Position numbers and translations under genes: made by a program | Notes under the pieces: model-generated | The model's input: the letters and a program-made list of their open reading frames with translations, nothing else | Told to the model about the DNA's origin: nothing | Databases searched by the model: none | Source: Lachnospiraceae bacterium | Lineage (GTDB): Bacteria > Bacillota > Clostridia > Lachnospirales > Lachnospiraceae | Direction of reading: 5' to 3' | Assembly (NCBI GenBank): GCA_016284175.1 | Contig: JAEEOJ010000031.1 | Span: 1 to 64,000 of the forward strand | DNA length: 64,000 bases | Shown: positions 17,772 to 27,440 of the stretch, piece after piece | Layout: every line of letters begins with the position of its first letter | How positions within the stretch are numbered: position 1 is the stretch's first letter

Positions 17772-19940
17772 TTATTTTTTGTCTTCTTCTGTATTTTCTC
17801 CTTGGTTAGAAAACTGCCTTTTATGTTCTTCAGCAATCTGTCTGACTTCGTCTTCCGCTTCAATGAAAACCTGAGCTACGATGGGATCAAAATGAGTTCC
17901 TGCACCCTTTTTGATAATATCCATAGCATCTTCAAACTTCATGGCAGGTTTGTAAACTCTCGCTGACACAAGTGCATCAAATACATCGGATACGGCCATT
18001 ATACGAGCCGACAAAGGAATATCATCCCCCTTTAAGCCATAAGGATAACCGGAACCGTCGTATTTTTCATGATGATAAGCCGCAATATTCTTAGCTTCTT
18101 TAAGATAATCCGAAGTGGATGAAATCTTCATCGCATTGTCGATTATAATCTCACCTTCGGTTGTATGCTTCTGCATCTTCTTGAATTCTTCGTCGTCAAG
18201 TCTTCCGTTCTTATTAAGTACAAGATCGGAAACCTTAATCTTACCTACGTCATGTAAAGGTGCGGAATTTGCAACTTCATAAATATATTCATCAGTAAGA
18301 ATATCTGTAAAATATCCTTTTTCTTTTAACTTTCGTAAAAGGAGCTCAACGTAAGCTGTTGTCTTTTTGATATGGTCTCCCGTACTCTTATCACGGCTTT
18401 CCACAAGGTCTGCCATAATATAGATAAGACCGTTCTGCATCCTGGAGATTTCTTCGCTCTTTCTCTTTACATCTTCCAGATACTCGACAGTTTCACCGAA
18501 TGTCTTCGAAAGAGAATCATAAAGAGTCTCAATTTCATCACCTGTTGAAATCTTAAGTTCATTGATTCTGTCTACTCCCTTTTCAAGTGCCTCATCGTTA
18601 TTGTATGCAAATTTTCTCGCTGCAAATGTCATGGCATCAATAGGATATGTAAGGCTAAACTGCATATGCCACATGCAGTAGACAAGAATCATTATAAAGA
18701 AGCCCAGGAACAGTGATAATACTTTTACGAGGAAGCTTATACCGTTGGTTGTAACCTGTTCCATACTGATATCTGCACATGCATAGCAGACACATTTATG
18801 ATTGGAGTCATAAACGGGTTCATAGCAGGTAAGAAGCCATCCGAAAGTATCATCTGTAACAACTGGCTTGATTTCCTGACCTGAAAGAAGAGATGGAATA
18901 TAATCAGAAAACGACTCGTCAAATTCAACTACATCTCCGAGTTTACCGCCTTCCATTTCCTCGGTATCAAGGTCAAATACAACATGACAGCCGTCAGGCA
19001 TTATTTTATATACATAAATATATTTAATATCCGGTGAACTTGCTTTTATTTTACGAAGTTTATTCATTGTGTCGGCATAATCCACCGAGCTGGTTCCTTC
19101 TTCGAAATAATCGTCTACTCTGTCACCGTCAACTGTACTTGCTACAATAGAAGCAACATTTTTGGCAGTAAATGTATACTGCTCATAAGCGAAATTCTGA
19201 TAAAGAATATAACTGATTGCAGTCGTAACAGTCGCAACAAATACCATTACCGCACCGATAATAAAGATTATCTTTGTTCTTAAAGGAGCTTTTCTGCTTG
19301 CATTATTATGTACCTCTTTAATCTCGTCTTTGTTAAGAGGTTTCTGCTTCCAGTGTGTAAGCGCCAGCATAGAAGCAAATTTTTCAGGAACAATTTTGAT
19401 TACTATAAATACAATTACAACCGTAATGGATTTATCGAGTAAATCAATTGCGGAATCGGAAATTAACTGAGCAAAGAAAACATTAACCTTTCCGCTTGCA
19501 AGAAGAGACTGCGCAAAGGGCGCGGAAATTCCTTCTCCCATTCCGAAACCGTACATAAAATATGTAAGGAGTGAACCGATTACACCGCCTATAAATGCAA
19601 ATACAGGAATTGTTAAAATAGCTTTATAGAATTTATCAAAGAATCCCTTATCATAAAAGTATCTTGCAGTAACTGAAAGAAGAACGCTGATTACCGCATA
19701 ATAAGCATTCGCAGGATCCGCTGTGAAATTGATAATATTTGAACAGTATCCGACGATAATGCCGGGAAGATAGCCACCGAGAATCGATGCCAAAAATGTT
19801 CCTACGCTGTCAAGGAACAAAGGAAGATGAAAATGGCCTACCAGTCTGTTTAATCCGATATTAATCAGAATAAAAAGGCCATAAAAAACTACACGCTTAA
19901 TAAACGACTTAAATCCGCCGGAAATTCCCTCTTTTTCCAT
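17772..19940 (-). CDS. Membrane sensor with HD-GYP c-di-GMP phosphodiesterase domain
   Basis: 722 residues from the ATG at 19940, chosen because AAAGGGG lies just before it; an earlier in-frame ATG at 19955 overlaps that site. About six N-terminal membrane segments resemble a transporter-like integral sensor; then a helix leads to an extracellular sensor domain (about 245-400), another membrane helix, a HAMP-like linker and an HD-GYP domain with LHDVGKI, HHEKYDGSGYP and the GYP helix (about 515-690). Such domains hydrolyse c-di-GMP to GMP. The 213 bases upstream hold a TATAAT-like -10 and nothing else recognised. Confidence 0.88.
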   Translation of the reverse strand: MEKEGISGGFKSFIKRVVFYGLFILINIGLNRLVGHFHLPLFLDSVGTFLASILGGYLPGIIVGYCSNIINFTADPANAYYAVISVLLSVTARYFYDKGFFDKFYKAILTIPVFAFIGGVIGSLLTYFMYGFGMGEGISAPFAQSLLASGKVNVFFAQLISDSAIDLLDKSITVVIVFIVIKIVPEKFASMLALTHWKQKPLNKDEIKEVHNNASRKAPLRTKIIFIIGAVMVFVATVTTAISYILYQNFAYEQYTFTAKNVASIVASTVDGDRVDDYFEEGTSSVDYADTMNKLRKIKASSPDIKYIYVYKIMPDGCHVVFDLDTEEMEGGKLGDVVEFDESFSDYIPSLLSGQEIKPVVTDDTFGWLLTCYEPVYDSNHKCVCYACADISMEQVTTNGISFLVKVLSLFLGFFIMILVYCMWHMQFSLTYPIDAMTFAARKFAYNNDEALEKGVDRINELKISTGDEIETLYDSLSKTFGETVEYLEDVKRKSEEISRMQNGLIYIMADLVESRDKSTGDHIKKTTAYVELLLRKLKEKGYFTDILTDEYIYEVANSAPLHDVGKIKVSDLVLNKNGRLDDEEFKKMQKHTTEGEIIIDNAMKISSTSDYLKEAKNIAAYHHEKYDGSGYPYGLKGDDIPLSARIMAVSDVFDALVSARVYKPAMKFEDAMDIIKKGAGTHFDPIVAQVFIEAEDEVRQIAEEHKRQFSNQGENTEEDKK

Positions 19941-20153
19941 AGGAGCCCCTTTCATTAATCACAAAGAAAAATAAATATATTGTAAAACTCCCAACCAGAT
20001 TTATTATATCTGAAATAATTTTAAAATAAACGGCTTTTAAACAGATTTATAATCAATAATACAAGAAAATATCGGATTAGTCATTTTATTGTCTTTTAGC
20101 AGTCTGTGTTTTGTTCTGTTTGACTATTTTTAAACAAATTTTACTTTTATTTT

Positions 20154-21239
20154 CTATCGTTTTCTTAAGTTCCTTCTTACTCTGTTAATATGTCTTTCAA
20201 ACTCTCCGCTGTCCAATAAATTCGATACGACAAGCTGTTCGAGAGTCGGTACCGGGCATGAATAAAACGATGTTTTTTCTTCGAATTTTTCAAGCAGATT
20301 TAACGGCAGGAGCATATACGCCATTCTTAAAGATGGAGAAATTGTCCTCGTAAAAGTATTAACATATATTACACACCCCTTCTTATCCATCGAGAAAATC
20401 GTATCAACAGCTTTTCTGGAGGGCGTGAATTCCGATTCGAAATCATCTTCTATTATTATTCCGCCTATTTCGTTGGCCCACTGTAAATATTCATTTTTCT
20501 TGCCGGCTGATGCACTGACACCCGTTGGAAAGCTTCTGTACGGAGTGATATGAAGAATACCTGCTTTACTCTTTCTTAACTCACTGCTTTCTATACCGTC
20601 CTTACCAAGTTTAAGAGTTTCCGTTGTTACCCCGTCAGATTCATATACTTCTTTAATCCTCGAATAACCGGGAGTTTCTATACCGTATATAACATCTGTT
20701 CCAAGCGTCCTTACTATCATCGCATAAAGGTACTCTGCTCCGGCGCCAATCATAATCTGCTTGGGAGAAACATGAATATGTCTGCTTCGTAAAAGATACT
20801 CGCTTATGGAATTTCTTAGTTTCATTATTCCGAAAGTCGGTGATTTCTGCATGATATCATCTGGCATTGTAGATAATACGTGTCTGACTGTTTTGGCATA
20901 TACATCAAAGGAAAAATAATATGATTCGTCCTTAAAAGAATCGTTATATAATTTTAAGCCTGAAGAAGTTTCATCATTTATTTCCGTTTCTTTGTTTACA
21001 GTATTCTGATTACCGTAAAAAGTATCTCCTGCTTCGTATACAACAAAGTAACCGCTCTTCTCGACACTTTCTATATAACCTTCATCCAGAAGAAGTTCAT
21101 AAGCATGTTCAACGGTTATTATGCTTACTCCCCACTGATCTGCCAGTGTTCTTTTAGAAGGCAGTTTGCTGCCTGTTTTATATACGCCTTCTGTTATTTC
21201 TTTTTTCAGGCTTTCATAAATAGATAAATACTTCTTCAT
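20154..21239 (-). CDS. MocR-like regulator, truncated and without the PLP lysine
   Basis: 361 residues. A GntR-type winged helix (about 1-70: KLPSKRTLADQWGVSIITVEHAYELLLDEGYIE) is fused to a class I aminotransferase-like domain, as in MocR/GabR/PdxR regulators that sense vitamin B6 or amino compounds. Two features are odd. The motif that should read GTFSK is NTFTR, with Arg298 in place of the PLP-binding lysine. The protein stops at NRVRRNLRKR, where full MocR proteins continue for roughly 100 residues; I saw no continuation downstream. IIEDDFESEF and the N-terminus look intact. It may sense another ligand or act as a plain repressor. Confidence 0.75.
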   Translation of the reverse strand: MKKYLSIYESLKKEITEGVYKTGSKLPSKRTLADQWGVSIITVEHAYELLLDEGYIESVEKSGYFVVYEAGDTFYGNQNTVNKETEINDETSSGLKLYNDSFKDESYYFSFDVYAKTVRHVLSTMPDDIMQKSPTFGIMKLRNSISEYLLRSRHIHVSPKQIMIGAGAEYLYAMIVRTLGTDVIYGIETPGYSRIKEVYESDGVTTETLKLGKDGIESSELRKSKAGILHITPYRSFPTGVSASAGKKNEYLQWANEIGGIIIEDDFESEFTPSRKAVDTIFSMDKKGCVIYVNTFTRTISPSLRMAYMLLPLNLLEKFEEKTSFYSCPVPTLEQLVVSNLLDSGEFERHINRVRRNLRKR

Positions 21240-21370
21240 AATTTATCCTCAATTAAAATCTGGTATTGTCGTAATTCCGATTCTATACAATTTTATATAT
21301 CCAAATTGATATTATCTTTTTTTATATTATTTTTCAACCGGGTTAAACTCTTAATTGCCATTTTAAATAA

Positions 21371-21398
21371 AAAAGGACTTACAAAACGTAAGTCCCTT
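21371..21398 (-). terminator. Intrinsic terminator
   Basis: Stem GGACTTAC (21375-21382) with GTAAGTCC (21388-21395), five-base loop and a T-rich tail on the minus strand, placed after the 187-residue membrane protein. Confidence 0.85.
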
Positions 21399-21416
21399 AA
21401 GTATCTTTTATGATTT

Positions 21417-21980
21417 TTACAATTCGGCAAACTCTCCGCCGGCTGTATCGGTTTCATAATTACCGAAGCCGTATTCGGGCTCATTTTTCATAATTAAAAG
21501 AATGCTGATTGCATACACAAGCGGAACAAAGAAGCCGATAATCGAAAGGATCAGTGCTTTCTCCGAATCACAACCGTACGTAACATGAATATCGTACATT
21601 TTTCTTATACTTACGGCACAAATAAATACTGCAAGTGCCGCATCCAAAAGTTGTCCGAGAACAGGAACAAGGTTTAATCCTGCAATAATACCCGAACCGA
21701 AGTAAATGGCAATTATGGAAACAATCGCAACCGTGGCTCTTTTATCTGTATCAACTATGTTGAAAATCTTGAAGTTTCTCTTAGGTAACGTGTATTCAAG
21801 ATATGTCTGTGCAATAGGGATAAAAGCAAGCCAGGGATATTTGTGCCCTGCATTTTTAGCCATAACAAACAATGCAATTGCAGGAAGAAGGTAACCTGCA
21901 AGAAACGCTGTAAGGCCTATAACTCCGGCAATAACAACCGTAATAGTGTATGTAAACAAAGATGTAATAAATGTTATCAT
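21417..21980 (-). CDS. Multi-pass membrane protein, function unknown
   Basis: 187 residues with about four membrane helices (7-42, 85-105, 112-128, 145-165) and a conserved-looking loop NAGHKYPWLAFIPIAQTYLEY after the first hydrophobic block. This loop resembles small DUF5684-like membrane proteins (GWKALIPIYN type), but I do not claim that family. The C-terminus is acidic and cytoplasmic in a four-helix model. An AGGAG site fixes the start. It is a single-gene unit with terminators on both sides (21371-21398 after it, 21998-22024 before it). Confidence 0.65.
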   Translation of the reverse strand: MITFITSLFTYTITVVIAGVIGLTAFLAGYLLPAIALFVMAKNAGHKYPWLAFIPIAQTYLEYTLPKRNFKIFNIVDTDKRATVAIVSIIAIYFGSGIIAGLNLVPVLGQLLDAALAVFICAVSIRKMYDIHVTYGCDSEKALILSIIGFFVPLVYAISILLIMKNEPEYGFGNYETDTAGGEFAEL

Positions 21981-21997
21981 ATAAAAACTCCTAAAAT

Positions 21998-22024
21998 AAA
22001 GGGAAAGCTGTTCGCTTTCCCTTT
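21998..22024 (-). terminator. Intrinsic terminator after ppdK
   Basis: Perfect eleven-base stem AAAGGGAAAGC (21998-22008) with GCTTTCCCTTT (22014-22024) and a T-rich tail. It lies ten bases after the ppdK stop. Confidence 0.85.
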
Positions 22025-22034
22025 GTAATAATGA

Positions 22035-24662
22035 TTAGTTTCTAGCGATTGCAGCCTGTGCAGCGGCAAGTCTTGCAATAGGAACTCTGAAAGGTGAACA
22101 TGATACATAATCAAGTCCGATCTTGTCACAGAACTCTACTGACTGAGGATCTCCGCCGTGCTCACCGCAGATACCGATGTGAAGGTTAGGATTTACAGGC
22201 TTACCGAGTTTGATAGCCATTTCCATAAGTTTGCCAACACCGGTCTGATCAAGCTTAGCAAAAGGATCGTTCTCAAAGATCTTTGTATCGTAGTAAGCTT
22301 CAAGGAACTTACCTGCATCGTCTCTTGAGAAACCGAATGTCATCTGTGTAAGGTCGTTTGTACCGAAGCAGAAGAAATCAGCTTCTGTTGCAATCTCGTC
22401 AGCTGTAAGAGCAGCTCTGGGGATTTCAATCATTGTACCTACTTCGTATTTAAGATCAACGCCTGCAGCTTTGATTTCTGCATCTGCTGTCTCAACTACA
22501 ATCTTCTTAACAACCTTTAATTCCTTAACATCACATACAAGAGGAATCATGATTTCAGGCTTCATGTTCCAGTCGGGATGAGCCTTTGAAACATTGATAG
22601 CTGCACGAATAACAGCCTTTGTCTGCATCTTTGCAATTTCAGGATATGTAACTGCAAGACGGCATCCTCTGTGTCCCATCATAGGGTTAAACTCATGTAA
22701 TGAATCGATGTATTCTTTAATCTTTTCAACACTCTTGCCCTGTGAATCAGCGAGTTTCTGAATATCAGCTTCTTCTGTAGGAACGAACTCATGAAGAGGA
22801 GGATCAAGGAATCTGATAGTAACAGGACATCCTTCAAGAGCTTCGTATAACTGTTCGAAGTCACCCTGCTGATAAGGAAGGATCTTTTCAAGAGCTGCTT
22901 CTCTTTCTTCTTCCTTGTCTGAGCAGATCATTTCACGGAATGCAGCAATTCTGGATTCCTCGAAGAACATATGCTCTGTACGGCAAAGTCCGATACCTTC
23001 TGCACCGAGTTCTCTTGCTTTCTTAGCATCAGCAGGAGTATCAGCGTTTGTACGAACCTTAAGTCTTCTGTATTTGTCGGCCCATGCCATAACACGTCCG
23101 AACTCACCGGCAATCTTTGCATCAACTGTTGCAATCTTACCGTCATAAATATTACCCGTTGTACCGTCGATTGATAACCAGTCGCCTTCATGGTATTCCT
23201 TGCCTGCAAGAGTAAACTTCTTATTAGCTTCGTCCATAGCGATTTCGCCACAACCTGATACGCAGCATGTACCCATACCACGAGCAACAACTGCTGCGTG
23301 AGATGTCATACCGCCACGAACTGTAAGGATACCCTGAGCAACCTTCATACCTGTAATATCTTCAGGTGATGTCTCAAGTCTTACAAGAACAACCTTCTCA
23401 CCTCTGCCTGCCCATTCTTCAGCATCTTCTGCAGAGAATACGATACGTCCGCAAGCAGCTCCGGGTGAAGCGCCAAGGCCTTTGCCTGCAGGTGTTGCAG
23501 CCTTAAGTGCAGCCTGATCGAACTGAGGATGAAGAAGTGTGTCAAGGTTTCTCGGATCAATCATTGCTACAGCTTCTTTTTCTGTTCTCATACCTTCGTC
23601 TACGAGGTCACATGCAATCTTTAAAGCAGCCTGAGCTGTTCTCTTACCGTTTCTTGTCTGAAGCATGTAAAGCTTTCCGTGCTCAACGGTAAATTCCATA
23701 TCCTGCATATCTCTGTAATGATTTTCAAGAGTTTTGCAGACATCTTTAAACTGTGCGAATGCTTCGGGGAACTTCTCTTCCATTTCAGCTATCTTCATGG
23801 GAGTTCTTACACCTGCAACAACGTCTTCGCCCTGTGCGTTTGTAAGGAATTCACCGAATAAGCCTTTGTTTCCTGTAGCGGGGTCTCTTGTAAATGCAAC
23901 ACCGGTACCACAGTCATCACCCATGTTACCGAAAGCCATTGACTGTACGTTTACTGCTGTACCCCATGAATAAGGGATATCGTTGTCACGTCTGTAAACG
24001 TTAGCTCTGGGGTTGTCCCATGAACGGAATACGGCTTTGATTGCACCATATAACTGCTCCTTGGGATCTGAAGGGAAATCTGTGCCGATTTTTGATTTAT
24101 ATTCAGCCTTAAACTGATTAGCAAGTTCTTTAAGGTCATCAGCAGTAAGTTCTACGTCCTGCTTAACACCTTTCTTTTCCTTCATCTGATCGATGAGTTC
24201 TTCGAAGTATTTCTTACCTACTTCCATGACTACGTCAGAATACATCTGAATGAATCTTCTGTAGCAGTCCCAAGCCCAACGGGGATTGTTAGACTTCTCA
24301 GCGATAACGCCTACAACATCCTCATTAAGACCAAGGTTAAGAATTGTATCCATCATACCGGGCATTGATGCTCTCGCACCTGAACGAACGGAAACAAGTA
24401 AAGGATTCTCAAGGTCACCGAACTTCTTACCGGTAATTTCTTCCATCTTTAAAATATACTCATCAATCTGAGCCTTAATCTCAGAATTAATTTCTCTTCC
24501 ATCCTCATAATACTGAGTACATGCCTCTGTTGTGATGGTAAATCCCTGAGGCACGGGCAAACCGATATTGGTCATCTCCGCAAGATTGGCGCCCTTTCCG
24601 CCAAGGAGATTACGCATATCAGCGCTACCTTCTGTAAATAAATATACCCATTTCTTTGCCAT
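22035..24662 (-). CDS. ppdK: Pyruvate, phosphate dikinase
   Basis: 875-residue cytoplasmic enzyme that interconverts pyruvate, ATP and phosphate with PEP, AMP and pyrophosphate; in anaerobes it works in glycolysis or gluconeogenesis. The N-terminal ATP-grasp part (GGKGANLAEMT, near residue 22) is followed by the swinging phosphohistidine domain (GGMTSHAAVVARGMG, about 450) and the PEP-binding barrel ending in HIGICGEHGGDP. The length is standard. GGAGG precedes the ATG. Expression is probably controlled in its 196-base structured leader. Confidence 0.98.
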   Translation of the reverse strand: MAKKWVYLFTEGSADMRNLLGGKGANLAEMTNIGLPVPQGFTITTEACTQYYEDGREINSEIKAQIDEYILKMEEITGKKFGDLENPLLVSVRSGARASMPGMMDTILNLGLNEDVVGVIAEKSNNPRWAWDCYRRFIQMYSDVVMEVGKKYFEELIDQMKEKKGVKQDVELTADDLKELANQFKAEYKSKIGTDFPSDPKEQLYGAIKAVFRSWDNPRANVYRRDNDIPYSWGTAVNVQSMAFGNMGDDCGTGVAFTRDPATGNKGLFGEFLTNAQGEDVVAGVRTPMKIAEMEEKFPEAFAQFKDVCKTLENHYRDMQDMEFTVEHGKLYMLQTRNGKRTAQAALKIACDLVDEGMRTEKEAVAMIDPRNLDTLLHPQFDQAALKAATPAGKGLGASPGAACGRIVFSAEDAEEWAGRGEKVVLVRLETSPEDITGMKVAQGILTVRGGMTSHAAVVARGMGTCCVSGCGEIAMDEANKKFTLAGKEYHEGDWLSIDGTTGNIYDGKIATVDAKIAGEFGRVMAWADKYRRLKVRTNADTPADAKKARELGAEGIGLCRTEHMFFEESRIAAFREMICSDKEEEREAALEKILPYQQGDFEQLYEALEGCPVTIRFLDPPLHEFVPTEEADIQKLADSQGKSVEKIKEYIDSLHEFNPMMGHRGCRLAVTYPEIAKMQTKAVIRAAINVSKAHPDWNMKPEIMIPLVCDVKELKVVKKIVVETADAEIKAAGVDLKYEVGTMIEIPRAALTADEIATEADFFCFGTNDLTQMTFGFSRDDAGKFLEAYYDTKIFENDPFAKLDQTGVGKLMEMAIKLGKPVNPNLHIGICGEHGGDPQSVEFCDKIGLDYVSCSPFRVPIARLAAAQAAIARN

Positions 24663-24714
24663 ACCTATTTGTTCCTCCTTTGAAACTCAGATTTTGTAAA
24701 ACTTACAATAACGG

Positions 24715-24857
24715 CAAATAAAAACTAGGAACGTATCTTTACGTTCTTAATTTTCCCTAATAAGAAACGGCCTTAAATAACCGTTAAATATTCAATTCCT
24801 AGGTCTCGCCGGGATATATTTCAGAATAGAAACACTTTTCATTCCCGTGAAACCTAG
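24715..24857 (-). promoter_or_regulatory. Structured ppdK leader, candidate attenuator or riboswitch
   Basis: In transcript order: hairpin A-B, with CTAGGT pairing ACCTAG and CGGGA pairing TCCCG (24843-24857 with 24799-24814); a small AACGG/CCGTT hairpin (24766-24785); and a terminator-like stem GAACGT/ACGTTC (24729-24746) followed on the minus strand by CTAGTTTTT. Segment B contains CTAGGAA, complementary to TTCCTAG in the terminator, so A-B and B-terminator pairings exclude each other. No known riboswitch class was recognised. Confidence 0.5.
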
Positions 24858-24860
24858 AAT

Positions 24861-24869
24861 ATTATATCA
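24861..24869 (-). promoter_or_regulatory. ppdK promoter, extended -10
   Basis: Minus-strand TGATATAAT: TATAAT at 24861-24866 with the TGN extension. The -35 region has no good hexamer and is partly covered by the palindrome at 24879-24918. Confidence 0.55.
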
Positions 24870-24878
24870 CAAGAGAAT

Positions 24879-24918
24879 AATTAGTTCCATAATTTTTTAT
24901 ACTTTATGTGAACTAATT
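24879..24918. repeat. AT-rich palindrome at the ppdK -35 region
   Basis: AATTAGTTCCATAA (24879-24892) and TTATGTGAACTAATT (24904-24918) are complementary with a single bulge. It sits between the lipoprotein stop (24920) and the ppdK -10. It could be a weak terminator for the lipoprotein gene or an operator for ppdK; a T run is missing. Confidence 0.5.
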
Positions 24919-24919
24919 T

Positions 24920-25876
24920 TTATCCTTCAAATTCAACTGTGGCAGCTGTACTTCCGTCCGGATTAAGATAAACATATCTTAATTTAACTGTATCTTTTAC
25001 GTTCGAAGGTATTTTTACCATATCCAATGTCCTCTGTTTAACATCATCGGTAAAATAAGCATCGGTTTCTGCCTGAACATCTCCGACATTATATGCATAT
25101 GTATAAGTATAAGTAAGTTCATTTCCCACACATTCACATGTTAAATCAGTATATGCATCAGGATTTGAAGCAAGTAACTGTTCTGCGTTTACATCCCAGT
25201 AATCAGTTCCGAATGTGGATTCAAAATAATGCTGAACAGTGCCTTCCTCGGCATCTGTTTCAAAAGCTTTATATTCGGCATCCAAATCCTCATAAGCTAC
25301 AACATCGGCTGCTACGGAACCGTCATTGTTATAGTAAATAAACTCCATTTCCATGGGATCTTTAACATCAATTACAGTACGTAAAGCATCAAAAAGTTTT
25401 CCTTTTGCGGATTCTGTGTTTGTTTCAACTACAGCCTGCGCATCTCCGAGATAATCGGCATAATAATATTCATAAATCATTCTGTTACCGGAAAATGATA
25501 CTTTCATATCCGTATAAACATTCTTGTATTCATCGGGAAGATTAGAAAAACTGTCTAAATACATTTTATTCTCGGGAGCCGTGAAGAAATCTTCAAGATT
25601 TTCATATGCATATTCTTTTTCGGGAGCAGCCTCTTCATTCGGTTCTTGTTCTGTATCTTTATTTTCATTATTCAAACTATTGTTTAATTTTTCTGCGGAT
25701 TCTTTAAATGCTTCAATGTCAAAATCATTCTCAATATCAACACCCAAATCTTCTACATATAAAGCCTCGGTTTCAGGTTCATTCTTAGAAGATGAAAGGT
25801 CGGGAAGTCCGCATGCAGCAAGAGCACAAAAAGCAACAGCCGAAACAATTATTAAATACAGTCTTTCTTTTTTCAT
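24920..25876 (-). CDS. Lipoprotein with duplicated DUF4854-like domain
   Basis: 318 residues. The signal peptide ends with lipobox LAAC (Cys22), then an acidic Glu/Asn-rich linker to about residue 95. Two similar units follow, about 98-205 and 210-318. Both share a pattern such as Y(T/K)D(L/M).(V/C)..G(N)(R/E)(M/L).Y.Y.YA.....AQA and end with (I/L)RYVYLNPDGS or EFIYYNNDGS. This resembles DUF4854 proteins of Lachnospiraceae, which have no known function. It is a single-gene unit between the glyS terminator and ppdK. The ATG has a GAAAGGA site about seven bases upstream. Confidence 0.7.
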   Translation of the reverse strand: MKKERLYLIIVSAVAFCALAACGLPDLSSSKNEPETEALYVEDLGVDIENDFDIEAFKESAEKLNNSLNNENKDTEQEPNEEAAPEKEYAYENLEDFFTAPENKMYLDSFSNLPDEYKNVYTDMKVSFSGNRMIYEYYYADYLGDAQAVVETNTESAKGKLFDALRTVIDVKDPMEMEFIYYNNDGSVAADVVAYEDLDAEYKAFETDAEEGTVQHYFESTFGTDYWDVNAEQLLASNPDAYTDLTCECVGNELTYTYTYAYNVGDVQAETDAYFTDDVKQRTLDMVKIPSNVKDTVKLRYVYLNPDGSTAATVEFEG

Positions 25877-25906
25877 TTACTCATTTCCTTTCTGTTTTTA
25901 CACATA

Positions 25907-25939
25907 AAAACCCTCATTTATTAATTAAACGAGGGTTTT
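25907..25939 (-). terminator. Terminator after glyS
   Basis: Perfect nine-base stem AAAACCCTC (25907-25915) with GAGGGTTTT (25931-25939); the stem itself ends in T on both strands. It separates glyS from the lipoprotein gene. Confidence 0.85.
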
Positions 25940-25948
25940 ATACACTGA

Positions 25949-27346
25949 TTAAAAAGTAAATTTATCTGCAAAATATGCATCAAGATCCGCTATAGCAACT
26001 CTCTCCTGCTCCATGGAATCACGGAAACGTACGGTTACGCAATTGTCATTTTCTGAATCAAAATCATATGTAATGCAGAAAGGAGTACCGATTTCATCCT
26101 GTCTTCTGTATCTCTTACCGATATTTCCTCTGTCATCGAATTCACAGTTATACTTCTTTGAAAGCTCTGCAAAAATCTTCTCTGCACCTTCGTTAAGCTT
26201 CTTTGATAAAGGAAGAACACCGATTTTAACTGGTGCAAGTGCAGGATGGAAACGCATTACTGTACGCATATCCGGAGCTTCCTCGGTGCCGAGGTTTTCT
26301 TCATCGTAAGCTGCGCAAAGAAATGCAAGAACAACTCTGTCACAACCGAGTGAAGGCTCAACTACGTAAGGAATGTATTTTTCATTTGTTTCATCATCAA
26401 AGTAAGACATATCCTGCTTGGATACTTCCTGATGCTGTGTAAGGTCATAATCTGTTCTGTCAGCGATACCCCAGAGTTCGCCCCATCCGAACGGAAATAA
26501 GAACTCAATATCTGTAGTACCCTTTGAATAGAAGCAGAGTTCTTCGGGATCATGGTCACGAAGTCTCATTTCGTCTTCCTTAATACCGAGGCTTAAGAGC
26601 CAGTCACGGCAGAAGCCTCTCCAGTACTGGAACCAGTCAAGGTCTGTACCGGGCTTGCAGAAAAATTCAAGTTCCATCTGTTCGAACTCTCTTGTTCTGA
26701 AAGTAAAGTTACCGGGTGTGATTTCGTTTCTGAAAGACTTACCGATCTGTCCGATACCGAAAGGAACTTTCTTTCTGGAAGTTCTCTGAACGTTCTTAAA
26801 GTTAACGAAAATACCCTGAGCTGTTTCAGGTCTTAAGTATACTGTATTCTTAGCATCCTCGGTAACACCCTGAAATGTCTTGAACATAAGGTTAAACTGT
26901 CTGATATCTGTAAAGTCATGCTTACCGCAGGTAGGACAGGGAACAGCATTGTCTTTGATAAATGCCATCATTTCGTCCTGTGAAAAAGCATCAATGGGCT
27001 TGGGTAAAGTAATGCCCTTCTCTTCTGCGAAATCTTCGATAAGTTTGTCTGCTCTGAATCTTTCGTGGCACTGCTTACAATCCATTAAAGGATCGGAAAA
27101 ACCGCCGAGATGGCCTGACGCAACCCATGTCTGAGGGTTCATTAAAATGGCACAGTCAACACCTACGTTGTAAGGGTTTTCCTGTACGAATTTCTGCCAC
27201 CATGCTTTTTTAACATTATTCTTAAGCTCTACGCCGAGATTACCGTAATCCCATGTATTAGCAAGACCACCGTAAATTTCGGAGCCGGGATAAATAAATC
27301 CTCTGCCTTTCGCAAGAGCTACAATTTTGTCCATTGATTTTTCCAT
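25949..27346 (-). CDS. glyS: Glycyl-tRNA synthetase, single-chain alpha2 type
   Basis: 465-residue class II synthetase that charges tRNA-Gly, of the homodimeric type (GlyQS) found in many Gram-positives, not the alpha/beta type. Motif 2 is visible as FRNEITPG...[13 protein letters not shown] and motif 3 near [12 protein letters not shown]. Two CxxC pairs ([17 protein letters not shown]) mark the zinc-ribbon-like insertion. GGAGG precedes the ATG. It has a near-consensus promoter and its own terminator, so it forms a monocistronic unit. No T-box leader was seen in the short 5' region. Confidence 0.97.
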   Translation of the reverse strand: MEKSMDKIVALAKGRGFIYPGSEIYGGLANTWDYGNLGVELKNNVKKAWWQKFVQENPYNVGVDCAILMNPQTWVASGHLGGFSDPLMDCKQCHERFRADKLIEDFAEEKGITLPKPIDAFSQDEMMAFIKDNAVPCPTCGKHDFTDIRQFNLMFKTFQGVTEDAKNTVYLRPETAQGIFVNFKNVQRTSRKKVPFGIGQIGKSFRNEITPGNFTFRTREFEQMELEFFCKPGTDLDWFQYWRGFCRDWLLSLGIKEDEMRLRDHDPEELCFYSKGTTDIEFLFPFGWGELWGIADRTDYDLTQHQEVSKQDMSYFDDETNEKYIPYVVEPSLGCDRVVLAFLCAAYDEENLGTEEAPDMRTVMRFHPALAPVKIGVLPLSKKLNEGAEKIFAELSKKYNCEFDDRGNIGKRYRRQDEIGTPFCITYDFDSENDNCVTVRFRDSMEQERVAIADLDAYFADKFTF

Positions 27347-27403
27347 TTGTATCCTCCGGTATTAAAACACTTGTATTTCTAATTATCTTTAAAACTTTTT
27401 ACA

Positions 27404-27432
27404 ATTATACATATATGATAAATTAATGTCAA
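27404..27432 (-). promoter_or_regulatory. glyS promoter, consensus sigma-A type
   Basis: Minus strand TTGACA (27427-27432), exactly 17 bases, TATAAT (27404-27409). Both hexamers are perfect. The -35 begins nine bases after the recO stop. Confidence 0.9.
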
Positions 27433-27440
27433 AGCATTTA

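Noticed and set aside
27347..27403. T-box leader for glyS
   Set aside because: The leader is under 60 bases with no specifier loop, T-box word or terminator.
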